Shown piece after piece: positions 36,119 through 45,702 of a stretch of DNA of 64,000 nt (position 1 is the first letter of the stretch; each line of letters opens with the position of its first letter). The notes under the pieces are model-generated. The model was given only the letters and a program-made list of their open reading frames with translations. It ran no database searches and had not been told where the DNA came from. This DNA is from an uncultured Lachnospiraceae bacterium. Its GTDB lineage: Bacteria; Bacillota; Clostridia; Lachnospirales; Lachnospiraceae. The position numbers and the translations under genes were made by a program. The stretch covers positions 45,265 through 109,264 of the forward strand of contig UQVK01000002.1 in assembly GCA_900544445.1 (NCBI GenBank), given 5' to 3'.

Positions 36119-37307
36119 CGTGTCTAAAGAAAGAAAGAAAATAATGATACTTGTTGCAACCTACTATCCGCTGCAGGACGGGGTACAAGTTGTGACACAG
36201 TATATCGCAGAAGGACTGGCACAGAAACATGCGGTGCTTGTGGTTACGTCTATGCAAAGCGGGCTGGAAAGGTGTTCTGAATTGAATGGAGTAACCATTG
36301 AAAGATACCGCGCTGTCCGGAATCCTTATACAATGAAATTTGTGGGGGAGAAGAGGAAGATATGGAAGCGGATTCAGGATTATAAGCCGGATATGTTAAT
36401 GGCAGTATGTGTACAGACATGGTGCTATGATTGGATAAAGAAAAGGCTGAACAGTTTTCCGGGAAAGAAAATTTTATATACACACGGATGCTCTTGTCTG
36501 GGAGAATATGCACCCGGGAAACTGATTCAAAGATTTCAGCTCAGAAGACAAATTGTTGCAGATGTTTTAGAAATTTACATTGAGTGGTATTGGCAAAGAT
36601 ATCAGAAGCATTTGCTTCCTGATATGAGCCGATTTGATAAAATTATTTATCTTCACGAAAAGGATGCACTTTTTCAGCTTGCCCGACAGAAGGGCCTGAA
36701 GAATGGATATATACTGGAAAATGCTGTGGATAAAGTTTTCTTTGAACAGAAAACTTTTATGGAGCAAAATAAGGATGAAGTTACATTTATAAATGTATCG
36801 TCATATAATGAAAATAAAAATCAGAAAATGATTCTGCAGGCATTTTATGAGGCTGCTCTATCGAATGCGACGCTCGTATTGATTGGATCGCAGCCAACAT
36901 CCTATTATCAGGAACTGGTAGAATTAAACGGGAAGCTGGAGAGAGAAAAGAAGTGTAGGGGGAAGGTAGAAATTCTGTGCGGGATCTCGCGGCAGCAGGT
37001 AATCCAGAAATATCAGGAAGCGGATGTATATGTATCCGGCAGCGGCGTTGAGGTAATGTCAATATCGCTGTGTGAATCTGCCGCGGCAGGTATGACAATT
37101 ATAGCAACGGATGCAGGACATGCTGCCCTGATTCCAGGAGTTATCATATGTTCTGGAACACACGAATTTGCGGATGCTATGCGCTATATTTCCAGAAATC
37201 CGTCTGAAAGGATCAGCAGGGGAAAGCGGGGGTATGAATATGCCCTGGAGCATTATGATATTCAAAGAAAAGTGGAACAGATGGAAAAAATTCTTTTAGA
37301 AGATTAG
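36105..37307 (+). CDS. GT4-family glycosyltransferase
   Basis: 400 residues. ILVATYYPLQDGVQVVTQYIAEGL is the N-terminal acceptor strand. VYVSGSGVEVMSISLCESAAAG is the donor signature; the first Glu of E-x7-E is retained in VEVMSISLCE. The start overlaps the phosphatase gene by 14 bases; GTG 36120 is an alternative. Last full gene of this transcription block. Confidence 0.75.
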   Translation: MGAFSVSKERKKIMILVATYYPLQDGVQVVTQYIAEGLAQKHAVLVVTSMQSGLERCSELNGVTIERYRAVRNPYTMKFVGEKRKIWKRIQDYKPDMLMAVCVQTWCYDWIKKRLNSFPGKKILYTHGCSCLGEYAPGKLIQRFQLRRQIVADVLEIYIEWYWQRYQKHLLPDMSRFDKIIYLHEKDALFQLARQKGLKNGYILENAVDKVFFEQKTFMEQNKDEVTFINVSSYNENKNQKMILQAFYEAALSNATLVLIGSQPTSYYQELVELNGKLEREKKCRGKVEILCGISRQQVIQKYQEADVYVSGSGVEVMSISLCESAAAGMTIIATDAGHAALIPGVIICSGTHEFADAMRYISRNPSERISRGKRGYEYALEHYDIQRKVEQMEKILLED

Positions 37308-37330
37308 GATAAAAACGGTGGAAAAGAAAA

Positions 37331-37429
37331 ATGGATTTGAAAAAAAGAAACACAGGAATTGACCTGTTTCGATGCGTTTCCATGTTGATGATTGTGATTC
37401 TGTATATATTTTGCATGGAGGAAAAGTAA
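37331..37429 (+). pseudogene. truncated acyltransferase-3 N-terminus (32 codons)
   Basis: A short frame encodes MDLKKRNTGIDLFRCVSML followed by MIVILYIFCMEEK and stop. RNTGIDLFRCVSMLMIVIL is the typical beginning of acyltransferase-3 proteins (R-x-x-x-I-D-L-x-R, then the first helix with a His, here Tyr). The rest of the roughly 350-residue gene is gone. Its last codons contain GGAGG, which serves as ribosome site of the next gene, so the remnant may persist for that reason or for translational coupling. Confidence 0.6.
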
Positions 37430-37430
37430 A

Positions 37431-39563
37431 ATGGAGAAAGGCTCGAATATACGTTTAAAAATAGTATTTGCAGTTATAAGCTTGATTTTTCTATTGCTAG
37501 TGATTCTGATCGGCCCGGCGGATTTCTTCAGACACGGCTTTTTCTGTGACGTAGTGGAGTATAATGAGATAGATGAAGAAGACCGTTTGGGAACTGTTAA
37601 TTTAGCAGAGAATGATTTTCAGACAACTTTTTCCCCAGTAAATAACTACTTCGCCGGCTTTAAAATTTTGTTAGATAATGTGGGCGGGGAAACGTCCGGA
37701 ATGTTACAGATGTTAATATATACGTCTGCAGGGAAGCTGATGGAAACAATTACGGTCGATATCAGCAAAATAAATCCTGGAAGCTGGTATGTGGTTTATA
37801 CGAACGGACAATATGATAAAGATAAAGAATATCAGCTGATCATGAAAACGTATAACTGCAGTTCAGCTCCAGAGCTTCTATTAGTGGACAATGATTATCT
37901 TCCGGAAGAGAGTCTGGGAAATAATCTTCTGCTTGGATATGGGTATGCAAAGTCAACATTTTCGTTTGCGGAAAAAGTATTGATCTGTATGCTGATACTG
38001 GCCTTATGGGTAATGCTTTTGGGAGAGTTATGCCTGAAAACATCTATATGGAGAAAGTATACACGGACGCTGGCATTCATTCTGGGGATTACTATGCTTT
38101 TTTCCTGGAATTATATGTTTAATTCATTTGATGAAGAGAATGATTGGTTCCAGTCCTTTGAAAGAGGGTCGGATGCTTTGGTGTTGGGCGTGATCGAAGG
38201 TGAAAAAGAAGGAATGGGACAGAGGTATGGTCTGGCGCTTTTCTATGATGGAAGTGGGTATTTTAATCATTTTTCCAATGAGTTTGTCAGTGATGAAAAC
38301 TGGTTTAATGGATACCACAGAACGCAGCCGCAGATTCAGCTTGATGCAAATGTGTACACGCAGAATTTTACGGCTCCCGGAACGATTATTCAGTTTAAGA
38401 ACGGAGATCGTTTTACCATAACAGAGATAGTGAGTAGTGAAGAAAACTATATCTTTACTTTGGATGCGGACGGACCGTTAAATTATTACAAATATGGAGA
38501 TTTAAATGAGGCAACATTTTATATAGAAAACAATGGAGAATTAAGCGAACAGCCTCAGGGAAGACTGGTAGCCTATGATAAGCAGTATGGACTACAGGGA
38601 AAAATATTTCGGCATCTGGCCAAATACCTGCCGGATGGAAAGTATATTGAAATCCTTGAATTGTTGTGCTGTATTTTTACGGCTTTTGTTTTTTCACTGC
38701 TGATTCTTTTGCTCCGGCGTAAATATAATGTTCTCTTTGCGGCATGCTTTGCGGTAACCTTTTTTTTGTCAACCTGGATCGTAAATTTTGCTTCAAGCGA
38801 ATACTGGGTAGTGTTTACCTGGTTTCTTCCAATGCTGATAGGATTGGTGTGTTCAATATGGGGAGACAGGCTATGGATTAGAAGAGGAGGCTACATTGCT
38901 GCATACATGGCGATAATGCTAAAATCTCTCTGCGGGTATGAATATATGTCTTCAATTATGCTGGGATTGATCGCCTTCCCGCTGGTGGATTTTGGAATGG
39001 CAATTGTCCGTAAAGATAAGAAAAAGGCGATTATACTTTTCAGGACAATATTTATTCTTGGTTGTATGGCGCTTGCTGGCTTTATGTCTGCGGTCTGTAT
39101 CCATGCTTCTATGCGTGGAGATGGAAATATTCTTGCCGGAATACGCAGCATTATAGAGGAAGATTTGTTAAGAAGAACCGGATTGGGTGATTTAAATGAT
39201 TTCCCAACTGAGTGGAATGCTTTTAATGCTTCTGTATGGGAGGTTGTAAGGAGATTTTTCCATTTTGAAAGAGATATTATTGTAGGCGTAGATGCAAATC
39301 AGTTCCCTGTATTGTGCCTGTTACCTATACTTATTTTTATTCATGACTATATAAAGAAAAAGCTGAATATGGAAGAAATTTTTATGTATATTATCTTTTT
39401 CCTGACAGCTGTATCATGGTTTGCTTTAGCAAAAGATCATTCTTATGGTCATGCAAAACTAAACTATGTTTTATGGTATTTCGGGTTTGCTCAGTGCTGT
39501 TTCTACATTATCTTAAGGAAGGTAATTGATTACTTTAACAATAGAAATCAGAAAGCAGGATGA
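37431..39563 (+). CDS. large membrane protein of unknown function, GT-C-like
   Basis: 710 residues. Helix 1 (VFAVISLIFLLLVILIGPAD) is followed by a ~150-residue external beta-rich domain, two helices, a second external domain (~240-400) starting SFDEENDWFQSFERG, and then about nine helices. The layout resembles DUF2142/GT-C proteins with large extracytoplasmic domains, but I do not recognise a family. Ribosome site GGAGGAA. Ends inside the 5' leader of the next gene without overlap of the chosen start. Confidence 0.5.
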   Translation: MEKGSNIRLKIVFAVISLIFLLLVILIGPADFFRHGFFCDVVEYNEIDEEDRLGTVNLAENDFQTTFSPVNNYFAGFKILLDNVGGETSGMLQMLIYTSAGKLMETITVDISKINPGSWYVVYTNGQYDKDKEYQLIMKTYNCSSAPELLLVDNDYLPEESLGNNLLLGYGYAKSTFSFAEKVLICMLILALWVMLLGELCLKTSIWRKYTRTLAFILGITMLFSWNYMFNSFDEENDWFQSFERGSDALVLGVIEGEKEGMGQRYGLALFYDGSGYFNHFSNEFVSDENWFNGYHRTQPQIQLDANVYTQNFTAPGTIIQFKNGDRFTITEIVSSEENYIFTLDADGPLNYYKYGDLNEATFYIENNGELSEQPQGRLVAYDKQYGLQGKIFRHLAKYLPDGKYIEILELLCCIFTAFVFSLLILLLRRKYNVLFAACFAVTFFLSTWIVNFASSEYWVVFTWFLPMLIGLVCSIWGDRLWIRRGGYIAAYMAIMLKSLCGYEYMSSIMLGLIAFPLVDFGMAIVRKDKKKAIILFRTIFILGCMALAGFMSAVCIHASMRGDGNILAGIRSIIEEDLLRRTGLGDLNDFPTEWNAFNASVWEVVRRFFHFERDIIVGVDANQFPVLCLLPILIFIHDYIKKKLNMEEIFMYIIFFLTAVSWFALAKDHSYGHAKLNYVLWYFGFAQCCFYIILRKVIDYFNNRNQKAG

Positions 39564-39591
39564 ATGGTATATTTGTGGGACAGGAGATGTA

Positions 39592-40716
39592 ATGAATAAG
39601 GACAGACTTATCATCGGCGCCGGCCTCTACGGTCTATATTCCGCCCTTTTCTGTGCGAAGCAGGGAGACCGGGTCGTTGTATTGGAAAAGGACGCCGCTC
39701 CGTTTATGCGTGCAACTTACATCAATCAGGCGCGGGTGCATATGGGTTATCATTATCCCCGATCCCTGTCTACCGGGGTAAAGTCGGCGGGATATTACCG
39801 TCGTTTTCACGAGGATTTCGGTTTCTGTATTCACAGCAGCTTCCGGCAGATCTATGCCACCTCTGCTCAGTTTTCATGGACAAACGCAGAGGAATTCCGG
39901 AAATTTTGCAGGGACGCCGGTATCTTCTGCGAGGATGTGAATGAGAGCCTGTACTTCCGGGAAGGCATGTGCGATGGGGCCTTCCTTACAGAGGAGGATA
40001 CCTACGATGCGCAGATCCTGAAGAAGTATTTCCTGGATCAACTTGCAGCCTGCCCTAATGTAGAGATCTGGTATCGGGCAGATATCGATAGAATAGAAAG
40101 ATGGGGAAGCTGTTACCGGATCAGTCTGAGGGATGGAAGAATTCTGGAGACCGGATTTGTGCTGAATGCAACATATGCATCTGTGAACCAGATCCAGCAG
40201 ATGCTGGGCCTGGAGCAGTTTGTCATTAAGTATGAACTGTGTGAGATCATCCTGTGCAGGGTAAATGAACGTCTCAGGGATATCGGGATTACCGTGATGG
40301 ACGGGCCATTCTTTTCTATTATGCCATTTGGAAAAACAGGTCTGCATTCCCTTACCTCTGTGACTTTTACGCCGCATGTGACAAGCTATGACTCCCTGCC
40401 GTACTTTGAATGTCAGGAGAAGTCGGGAGGGTACTGTACAAAATACAGCCTGGGGAATTGTAATGAATGTATGGCAAAACCGGAAAGCGTCTGGCCTTAT
40501 ATGTCCGGAATGGCGAGAAAATATCTGCGGGAAGAATACGGGTTTGAGTATGTGAAATCTCTTTTTTCCATGAAACCGATCCTGAAAACAACGGAAATAG
40601 ATGATTCCCGTCCTACAGTGATCCGAACCTTTTCCCAGGCGCCTACGTTTGTCAGTGTGCTTTCCGGAAAGATCAATACCGTATACGATCTGGATGAGGT
40701 ACTGAAGAATGGATAA
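39592..40716 (+). CDS. FAD-dependent oxidoreductase (DAO-like)
   Basis: About 374 residues. LIIGAGLYGLYSALFCAKQG followed by VVVLEKD is the GxGxxG plus acidic FAD-binding start; RVHMGYHYPRS and a late SGKINTVYDLDEV complete a DAO-like fold. The substrate is unknown; UDP-galactopyranose mutase-like or sugar-acid oxidoreductases share this fold. It starts a compact five-gene cassette ending at 44177 with overlaps between almost every pair. ATG 39592 follows AGGAG with five-base spacing. Confidence 0.65.
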   Translation: MNKDRLIIGAGLYGLYSALFCAKQGDRVVVLEKDAAPFMRATYINQARVHMGYHYPRSLSTGVKSAGYYRRFHEDFGFCIHSSFRQIYATSAQFSWTNAEEFRKFCRDAGIFCEDVNESLYFREGMCDGAFLTEEDTYDAQILKKYFLDQLAACPNVEIWYRADIDRIERWGSCYRISLRDGRILETGFVLNATYASVNQIQQMLGLEQFVIKYELCEIILCRVNERLRDIGITVMDGPFFSIMPFGKTGLHSLTSVTFTPHVTSYDSLPYFECQEKSGGYCTKYSLGNCNECMAKPESVWPYMSGMARKYLREEYGFEYVKSLFSMKPILKTTEIDDSRPTVIRTFSQAPTFVSVLSGKINTVYDLDEVLKNG

Positions 40717-41650
40717 TCAGAATTTGGAGAAAAATTTTATTTCTGCGGTGATTTATCTGAATACAGCAAAAAATACCCAAAAACTTTCAGATTTTATTGT
40801 TCATCTCATGGGCGTATTATCAGATAATTTCCTGAAATATGAGATTATTTGTGTTGATGACGGCAGCCCACAGGAGTATTTGGATGAGGTGAAGCAGACG
40901 GTTCAGCAAAGATCTGTTCCGGTGACTGTCCTGCACATGAGTTTCTATCAGGGGATGGAATTGGCCATGAATGCGGGGCGGGACCTTGCGATTGGGGATT
41001 ATGTGCTGGAATTTGACGAGTGCGTCTGGAATTTCCCGGATGATATGATCATGCAGGCTTACCGGGAGGTGTTGAAGGAATGGGATATTGTCTGCTGCGC
41101 AGACAGGACGAAGGAAGGGATAACTTCCAAAGCGTTCTATGAACTGTATAACCGTTTCTCCGGAACTCAGCACCTTCTGGAAAGCGACAATTTCCGGATC
41201 CTTTCCAGAAGGGGAATCAACAGGGTATGCTCTCTGAATCGGTCGATCCCTTATCGGAAAGCAGTATATGCCAACTGCGGGCTGCGGTTTAAGGTCATGC
41301 ATTTCGATCCGGTTTCCCGAACGTACTACGGAAAGGACAAAAAAACAAAGCGGTTCCGAAAAAATCTTGCTTTGGATGCGTTGCTTTTGTATACGGATAT
41401 CGGAACACGTTTTTCCACCCTGATGGCTGGGTTGATGGCCCTGATTGCGGCAGTGCTGGCGGTTTATTCCCTGGTGGTATATCTGAACGGGATTGCTGTC
41501 GTGGGCTGGACGACCACCATGCTGTTTTTGAGCTTTGGCTTCTTTGGTTTTTTTGCACTGATGGCGGTAGTGATCAAGTATCTGTCCCTGATCCTGAATA
41601 TTGTGTTCAGAAAAGAAAAATATCTGTTTCAGTCCATAGAAAAGCTGTGA
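40709..41650 (+). CDS. GT2 (GtrB-like) with two C-terminal helices, altered metal motif
   Basis: 313 residues. EIICVDDGSPQEY and MSFYQGMELAMNAGRDLA align with GtrB/DPM-type enzymes, and two C-terminal helices (MALIAAVLAVYSLVVYL and FLSFGFFGFFALMAVVIKYL) match GtrB. Where GtrB has D-A-D-L-Q the gene reads EFDECVWNFPDDM, so the D-x-D is D-E-C. It may use a different metal arrangement or have become a non-canonical transferase. Starts inside the previous gene by eight bases. Confidence 0.65.
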   Translation: MDNQNLEKNFISAVIYLNTAKNTQKLSDFIVHLMGVLSDNFLKYEIICVDDGSPQEYLDEVKQTVQQRSVPVTVLHMSFYQGMELAMNAGRDLAIGDYVLEFDECVWNFPDDMIMQAYREVLKEWDIVCCADRTKEGITSKAFYELYNRFSGTQHLLESDNFRILSRRGINRVCSLNRSIPYRKAVYANCGLRFKVMHFDPVSRTYYGKDKKTKRFRKNLALDALLLYTDIGTRFSTLMAGLMALIAAVLAVYSLVVYLNGIAVVGWTTTMLFLSFGFFGFFALMAVVIKYLSLILNIVFRKEKYLFQSIEKL

Positions 41651-41662
41651 GGAGGGGAGAAA

Positions 41663-42595
41663 ATGAAAGCACTGGTTGGTTATACAGGTTTTGTCGGGAG
41701 CAACCTGTACGGCTCCGGAGAATTTGACGCAGGGTATAACAGTAAAAACATTCAGGAAGCTTTTGGCCTGGAGCCGGAACTTCTGGTTTATGCAGGGCTC
41801 CGGGCGGAAAAGTATCTGGCGAATCGTTTCCCCCAAAAGGATCTGGCACTGATCGAAGAAGCGGAGAGGAATCTGGAACGTATCAGGCCCCGGAGGCTTG
41901 TCCTTATTTCAACGGTGGATGTATACCGGAATCCTACGGGGGCGGATGAGGATACCCGGATCAGGACGGAGGATTTATCCCCTTATGGAGCAAACAGGTA
42001 TCTTTTGGAGGAATGGGTAAGGGGAAATTTCCCTGAAGCTTTAATTGTCAGGCTGCCCGGTTTGTTTGGGAGAAACCTGAAAAAGAATTTTCTGTATGAT
42101 TATTTGCACAGGATTCCCTTTATGCTGAAGGCTGAGAAGTTTCAGGAATTTTCTGAGGTTTTTCCTGAGTTGGAAGTGTATTATGAGAAACTGGATAATG
42201 GTTTTTACCGGTGCAGGCAGCTGGAAGCAGAGGAAGAAAAAAGGTTGAAAGAGATCTTCCGGCAGCTGAATTTTTCTGCCTTAAATTTTACGGACAGCAG
42301 GAGTATATTTCAGTTTTATCCGTTAAACAGGCTTTGGGGAGATATCCGGACAGCTCTGGATCAGGGGATCCGTCTCTGGAATCCGGCGACGGAACCGGTA
42401 TCGGCCGCGGAGGTCTATCATTTCCTTACTGGCCGAACATTTGTGAATGAGCTTTCTGCAGAGCCTGTGCATTATGATTATCGGACCAAATATGCGGAGT
42501 GCTTTGGAGGAAAAGACGGATATATTATGACGAAGGAGCAGGTGCTTGGAGAAATCCTTGCGTTTGTCAGTGAAGAGGAGAGAAGAAAGGGATGA
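41663..42595 (+). CDS. NAD-dependent epimerase/dehydratase-like SDR protein
   Basis: 310 residues. ALVGYTGFVGSNLY is a G-x-x-G-x-x-G motif, and LVLISTVDVYRN is the SDR active-site strand with Ser/Thr; a Y-x3-K pair is not clear (YGANRYLLE at the expected place has Arg in place of Lys). Sugar-nucleotide epimerase/dehydratase or reductase is likely. Strong ribosome site GAGGAGGGGAG. Overlaps the next gene by ATGA. Confidence 0.6.
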   Translation: MKALVGYTGFVGSNLYGSGEFDAGYNSKNIQEAFGLEPELLVYAGLRAEKYLANRFPQKDLALIEEAERNLERIRPRRLVLISTVDVYRNPTGADEDTRIRTEDLSPYGANRYLLEEWVRGNFPEALIVRLPGLFGRNLKKNFLYDYLHRIPFMLKAEKFQEFSEVFPELEVYYEKLDNGFYRCRQLEAEEEKRLKEIFRQLNFSALNFTDSRSIFQFYPLNRLWGDIRTALDQGIRLWNPATEPVSAAEVYHFLTGRTFVNELSAEPVHYDYRTKYAECFGGKDGYIMTKEQVLGEILAFVSEEERRKG

Positions 42596-43380
42596 AACTT
42601 TCCGTTTCCAATATTGCCTGGGAGAGCGGGCAGGACGAAAGAATATATCAGGAGATGAAGCGGTACGGCTTCACAGGGCTGGAGATTGCCCCCACGCGGT
42701 GGTTCCCGGAAGCGCCGTATGAACATGTGCGGGAAGTGAGGGAGTATTCTCTGAGATTGAGGGAAAGGTATGGCTTCCGGATATCCTCCATGCAGTCGAT
42801 CTGGTTCGGCAGGACAGAGAGCATCTGGGGGGCTGACGAAGAGAGAAACCGTCTGAAGGAGTATACGCAGCTGGCGTTGGATTTCGCCGCCGCAGCGGAG
42901 TGCGGAAATCTGGTCTTTGGCTGTCCCAGGAACCGGAACAGGCCAGAGGGAGCTGAGGAAGCGGATGTCCTTGCTTTTTTCCAGGAGCTTGGGTTTGCAG
43001 CGGAGGCCCATGGAGCGGTGATTGCTCTGGAAGCGAACCCGCCCATTTACCATACCAATTATATTAACCATACTACAGAAGCCATAAATCTGATTCGGTG
43101 TATGGACTGTCCGGGGATCGGCCTGAACCTAGATGTTGGAACCATGATCGAAAACGGGGAGACTGTGGAGAAACTTGAGGGAGCATGGCCGTACATCAGC
43201 CATGTGCATGTCAGCGAACCTTTTCTGAAGCCTGTGGAAAAGCATGCACTGCACGGAGAACTGGCCGCGGCACTCAGGGAGAACGCCTATAAAGGGTACG
43301 TTTCCATAGAAATGGGAAAACAGGAGGATCTGGCGGTACTGATCGAAGCAATGGCCCATGTGGAGGAGGTATTCGGATGA
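42592..43380 (+). CDS. xylose isomerase-like TIM-barrel protein
   Basis: 262 residues, AP-endonuclease-2/sugar-phosphate isomerase superfamily. NIAWESGQDERIYQEMKRYG starts strand 1; IALEANPPIYHT carries the metal-binding Glu, LDVGTMIENGE the Asp, ISHVHVSEPFL the His, and VSIEMGKQ the last Glu. These four metal ligands in order are convincing. The substrate is unknown; inside this cassette an isomerisation or epimerisation of the sugar or polyol handled by the oxidoreductase and SDR is likely. Confidence 0.75.
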   Translation: MKLSVSNIAWESGQDERIYQEMKRYGFTGLEIAPTRWFPEAPYEHVREVREYSLRLRERYGFRISSMQSIWFGRTESIWGADEERNRLKEYTQLALDFAAAAECGNLVFGCPRNRNRPEGAEEADVLAFFQELGFAAEAHGAVIALEANPPIYHTNYINHTTEAINLIRCMDCPGIGLNLDVGTMIENGETVEKLEGAWPYISHVHVSEPFLKPVEKHALHGELAAALRENAYKGYVSIEMGKQEDLAVLIEAMAHVEEVFG

Positions 43381-44177
43381 AGCGCGTGCAGGGAATATCC
43401 GGTGTGCCGGAATATGGCTGGGAAGAATTCCGGACAAAGGCTTCAGAATACTGCGTCCTGATTCCGGTGATCAATGAAGGAGAGCGCATTCGTAAGGAAC
43501 TGGAGCGGGCCAGGAAAAGCGGTGTGCCGGAGGAAGCAGATATCATCCTCTGCGACGGAGGTTCCACGGACGGATCCATGGAGCCGGAATATCTGAAAGC
43601 CGTGGGCGTCAGTGCGCTGCTGGTCAAGTATGGCGCCGGGAAGCAGGGAGCACAGCTGCGGATGGGGATGCATTTCGCCATGAACCGGGGATATAAAGGT
43701 GTTGTGACTATAGATGGGAATAATAAGGACAGCATTGAGGATGTGTCAGAGTTCCTGAAGAAGCTAGAAGAAGGCTATGATTTCGTTCAGGGTTCCCGTT
43801 TTGTCAGAGGCGGGAGAGCGGTGAACACTCCTCTGATCCGGCTTCTCTCTCTGCGGCTTCTGCACGCCCCGGTAATATCCCTTACTGCCGGAAAATGGTA
43901 TACGGATACCACGAATGCATATCGGGGATATTCAATGAGATATCTTCTTGATGATCGTGTGCAGGTATTTCGGGATGTATTTATGACCTATGAGCTGCTT
44001 GCCTATCTGTCCGTGCGGGCGGACCAGCTTGGAATGAGAACCTGTGAGATTCCTGTGGCGAGGGAATACCCCGCAGCTGGAAAGGTGCCGACGAAAATCA
44101 GCTTCTGGAAAGGAAATTCGGAGCTTTTGAAGATTTTGTTTTATAATCTGTTTCGGAGGTATAATCCGGAGAAATGA
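43377..44177 (+). CDS. GT2-family glycosyltransferase
   Basis: 266 residues. CVLIPVINEGERI, IILCDGGSTDGS and VVTIDGNNKDS (the D-G-N in place of D-x-D, as in DPM-like relatives), then VQGSRFVRGG. No membrane helices. Start ATG follows AGGAGG and overlaps the upstream stop. Last gene of the cassette; after it comes a ~115-base gap with no clear terminator. Confidence 0.75.
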   Translation: MKRVQGISGVPEYGWEEFRTKASEYCVLIPVINEGERIRKELERARKSGVPEEADIILCDGGSTDGSMEPEYLKAVGVSALLVKYGAGKQGAQLRMGMHFAMNRGYKGVVTIDGNNKDSIEDVSEFLKKLEEGYDFVQGSRFVRGGRAVNTPLIRLLSLRLLHAPVISLTAGKWYTDTTNAYRGYSMRYLLDDRVQVFRDVFMTYELLAYLSVRADQLGMRTCEIPVAREYPAAGKVPTKISFWKGNSELLKILFYNLFRRYNPEK

Positions 44178-44292
44178 ACAAACAGACAACGGCTAATAGT
44201 GGAAATCAGATATTATAAAACTGAAAATTCCTGGTATATTTATAGCTCGGATACGGTAGATCCAAAATAAACGTATGAGGGAGTTGAAAAAA

Positions 44293-45489
44293 GTGCAAGG
44301 TAGAAAGAAAAGAGAAATATGTATAGCTGTGGTTTTTCTTCTGTTTGGATATAATCTTATCATATCCATTTATAATTTGGCAGCTTCTGAAATCCCGTTT
44401 ATGGATTTTCATTCCAGATGGCAGGAAAATGCCTATTTGTTTCAGGGAATGAATCCGTTTCTGGTTAACAGTAGTAATTATATAGAACAGATAGGGATGA
44501 TAGATAGTGATATGGCGACAGTGCCATATGCATGGCTGTTGGGAGGAATCTTTAATCCGGGAATCCTTCCCTGGCCGATCGCAGTATGTGTCGGTATTGT
44601 CTGGATTGCTGTTACCTTTGCAGGAGCATCGGCTGTTGTTTATCAGTATTGGATCACTCATATTGAACAGGAGCATAAAGTCTGGGCTTTCATGGCGGCT
44701 CTCCTGGTAGGATGCCAGATTTACTGGTGGTGGGGAATTGCATGTGGAAACCATGGGGTAATAGCGGCCTGTCTGATTATTATGGCGATATGCCTGTGTC
44801 AGAAACATCCTGTTTTCAGCGGTATACTGATGACCTTTGCAATGATAAAGCCGCAGCTTGCACTTCCTTTCTTTTTCATTTTTCTGCTTGAAAAAGAATA
44901 CGGGATTATAGGGATAACGCTGATTGGAGGAATTGCCAGTATGCTGGGAACAGCCATGATGGCAGGCAGTTCCGTGTGGGATTTAATCAAGATGATATTC
45001 CAGACTGGAAGCTCTTGGAGTAACTCATTTTTTGGATTATTTGATATTTTCAGGTTCGAGGAAGTGCCTGTAGGAATTATACTTCTGTGCGATATGGTTG
45101 TGGGAGTGGTATATACGTACATTCTCTGGAAGATTGGCAGGAAAACGGATAATCAGAATGTATTCGAAAAATTCTCTGGTGTGGCGATAGCTTCCACATT
45201 CTGGTTCTATAAACAGCCGCATGATAATATTATTCTTGCTGTTCCCTGTATTGCCTTTTTGTATCTTACCTATAAGGGAACTGACAGAAAAGTATATTTA
45301 TATATCTTTTTCATAGCAGCAATTGTGGGAAGCTTCTATATACAGGGATTTTGCCAGCATCTGCTTCCCGCAGGACTGTTCCCGGATGCAATGGAAATAT
45401 CAATCGGGCGGACATTGCAGGCAGTATTCTTGATGGCTGTCGGGATAGGTCTTTTTACAATGCAGGGGAGGAGAAGGGAATATGAATAG
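44293..45489 (+). CDS. GT87-like polyprenyl-phosphate-mannose-type membrane glycosyltransferase
   Basis: About 398 residues with ten or so helices. FMDFHSRWQENAYLFQGMNPF is the first external loop with the acidic and aromatic residues of GT87 (DUF2029). GNHGVIAACLIIMAICL and FSGILMTFAMIKPQLALPFF match the family core where a Lys-Pro follows the helix. GTG 44293 is preceded by AGGGAG at nine bases; ATG 44275 lacks a site. It likely transfers a lipid-linked sugar outside the membrane. Confidence 0.65.
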   Translation: MQGRKKREICIAVVFLLFGYNLIISIYNLAASEIPFMDFHSRWQENAYLFQGMNPFLVNSSNYIEQIGMIDSDMATVPYAWLLGGIFNPGILPWPIAVCVGIVWIAVTFAGASAVVYQYWITHIEQEHKVWAFMAALLVGCQIYWWWGIACGNHGVIAACLIIMAICLCQKHPVFSGILMTFAMIKPQLALPFFFIFLLEKEYGIIGITLIGGIASMLGTAMMAGSSVWDLIKMIFQTGSSWSNSFFGLFDIFRFEEVPVGIILLCDMVVGVVYTYILWKIGRKTDNQNVFEKFSGVAIASTFWFYKQPHDNIILAVPCIAFLYLTYKGTDRKVYLYIFFIAAIVGSFYIQGFCQHLLPAGLFPDAMEISIGRTLQAVFLMAVGIGLFTMQGRRREYE

Positions 45490-45504
45490 TATACATTTAT
45501 CATT

Positions 45505-45642
45505 ATGGCTTTTCAAAAAGAGTCGGTGAATTCTCTGTCTGGACAATTGAAATTTGAACAGAAAAAAGAAAAAGAATGGGATTCAATTGAAGGATTGCCG
45601 GTATTTTTCAGCATGGAACTGGAAAATACAGCAGGAGCATAA
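45505..45642 (+). CDS. possible 45-residue ORF, doubtful
   Basis: The gap between the GT87-like and the next membrane gene holds a 45-codon frame beginning MAFQKESVNSL, charged in the middle and ending FFSMELENTAGA. No ribosome site is evident and no family is recognised. It may be a decayed remnant or chance. The rest of the 213-base gap shows nothing firm. Confidence 0.15.
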   Translation: MAFQKESVNSLSGQLKFEQKKEKEWDSIEGLPVFFSMELENTAGA

Positions 45643-45702
45643 TATTCGCTATACATAATGGTAGGTAGCTATAGGAAAAGAAGGAGTATTGGAAAAGATA
45701 GA

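Noticed and set aside
37331..37429. Regulatory leader peptide
   Set aside because: The peptide matches the N-terminus of acyltransferase-3 proteins, so a truncated gene is the simpler reading.
40820..41836. 338-codon minus-strand open frame
   Set aside because: Antisense to the GT2 and SDR genes with family motifs; composition is that of a shadow frame.
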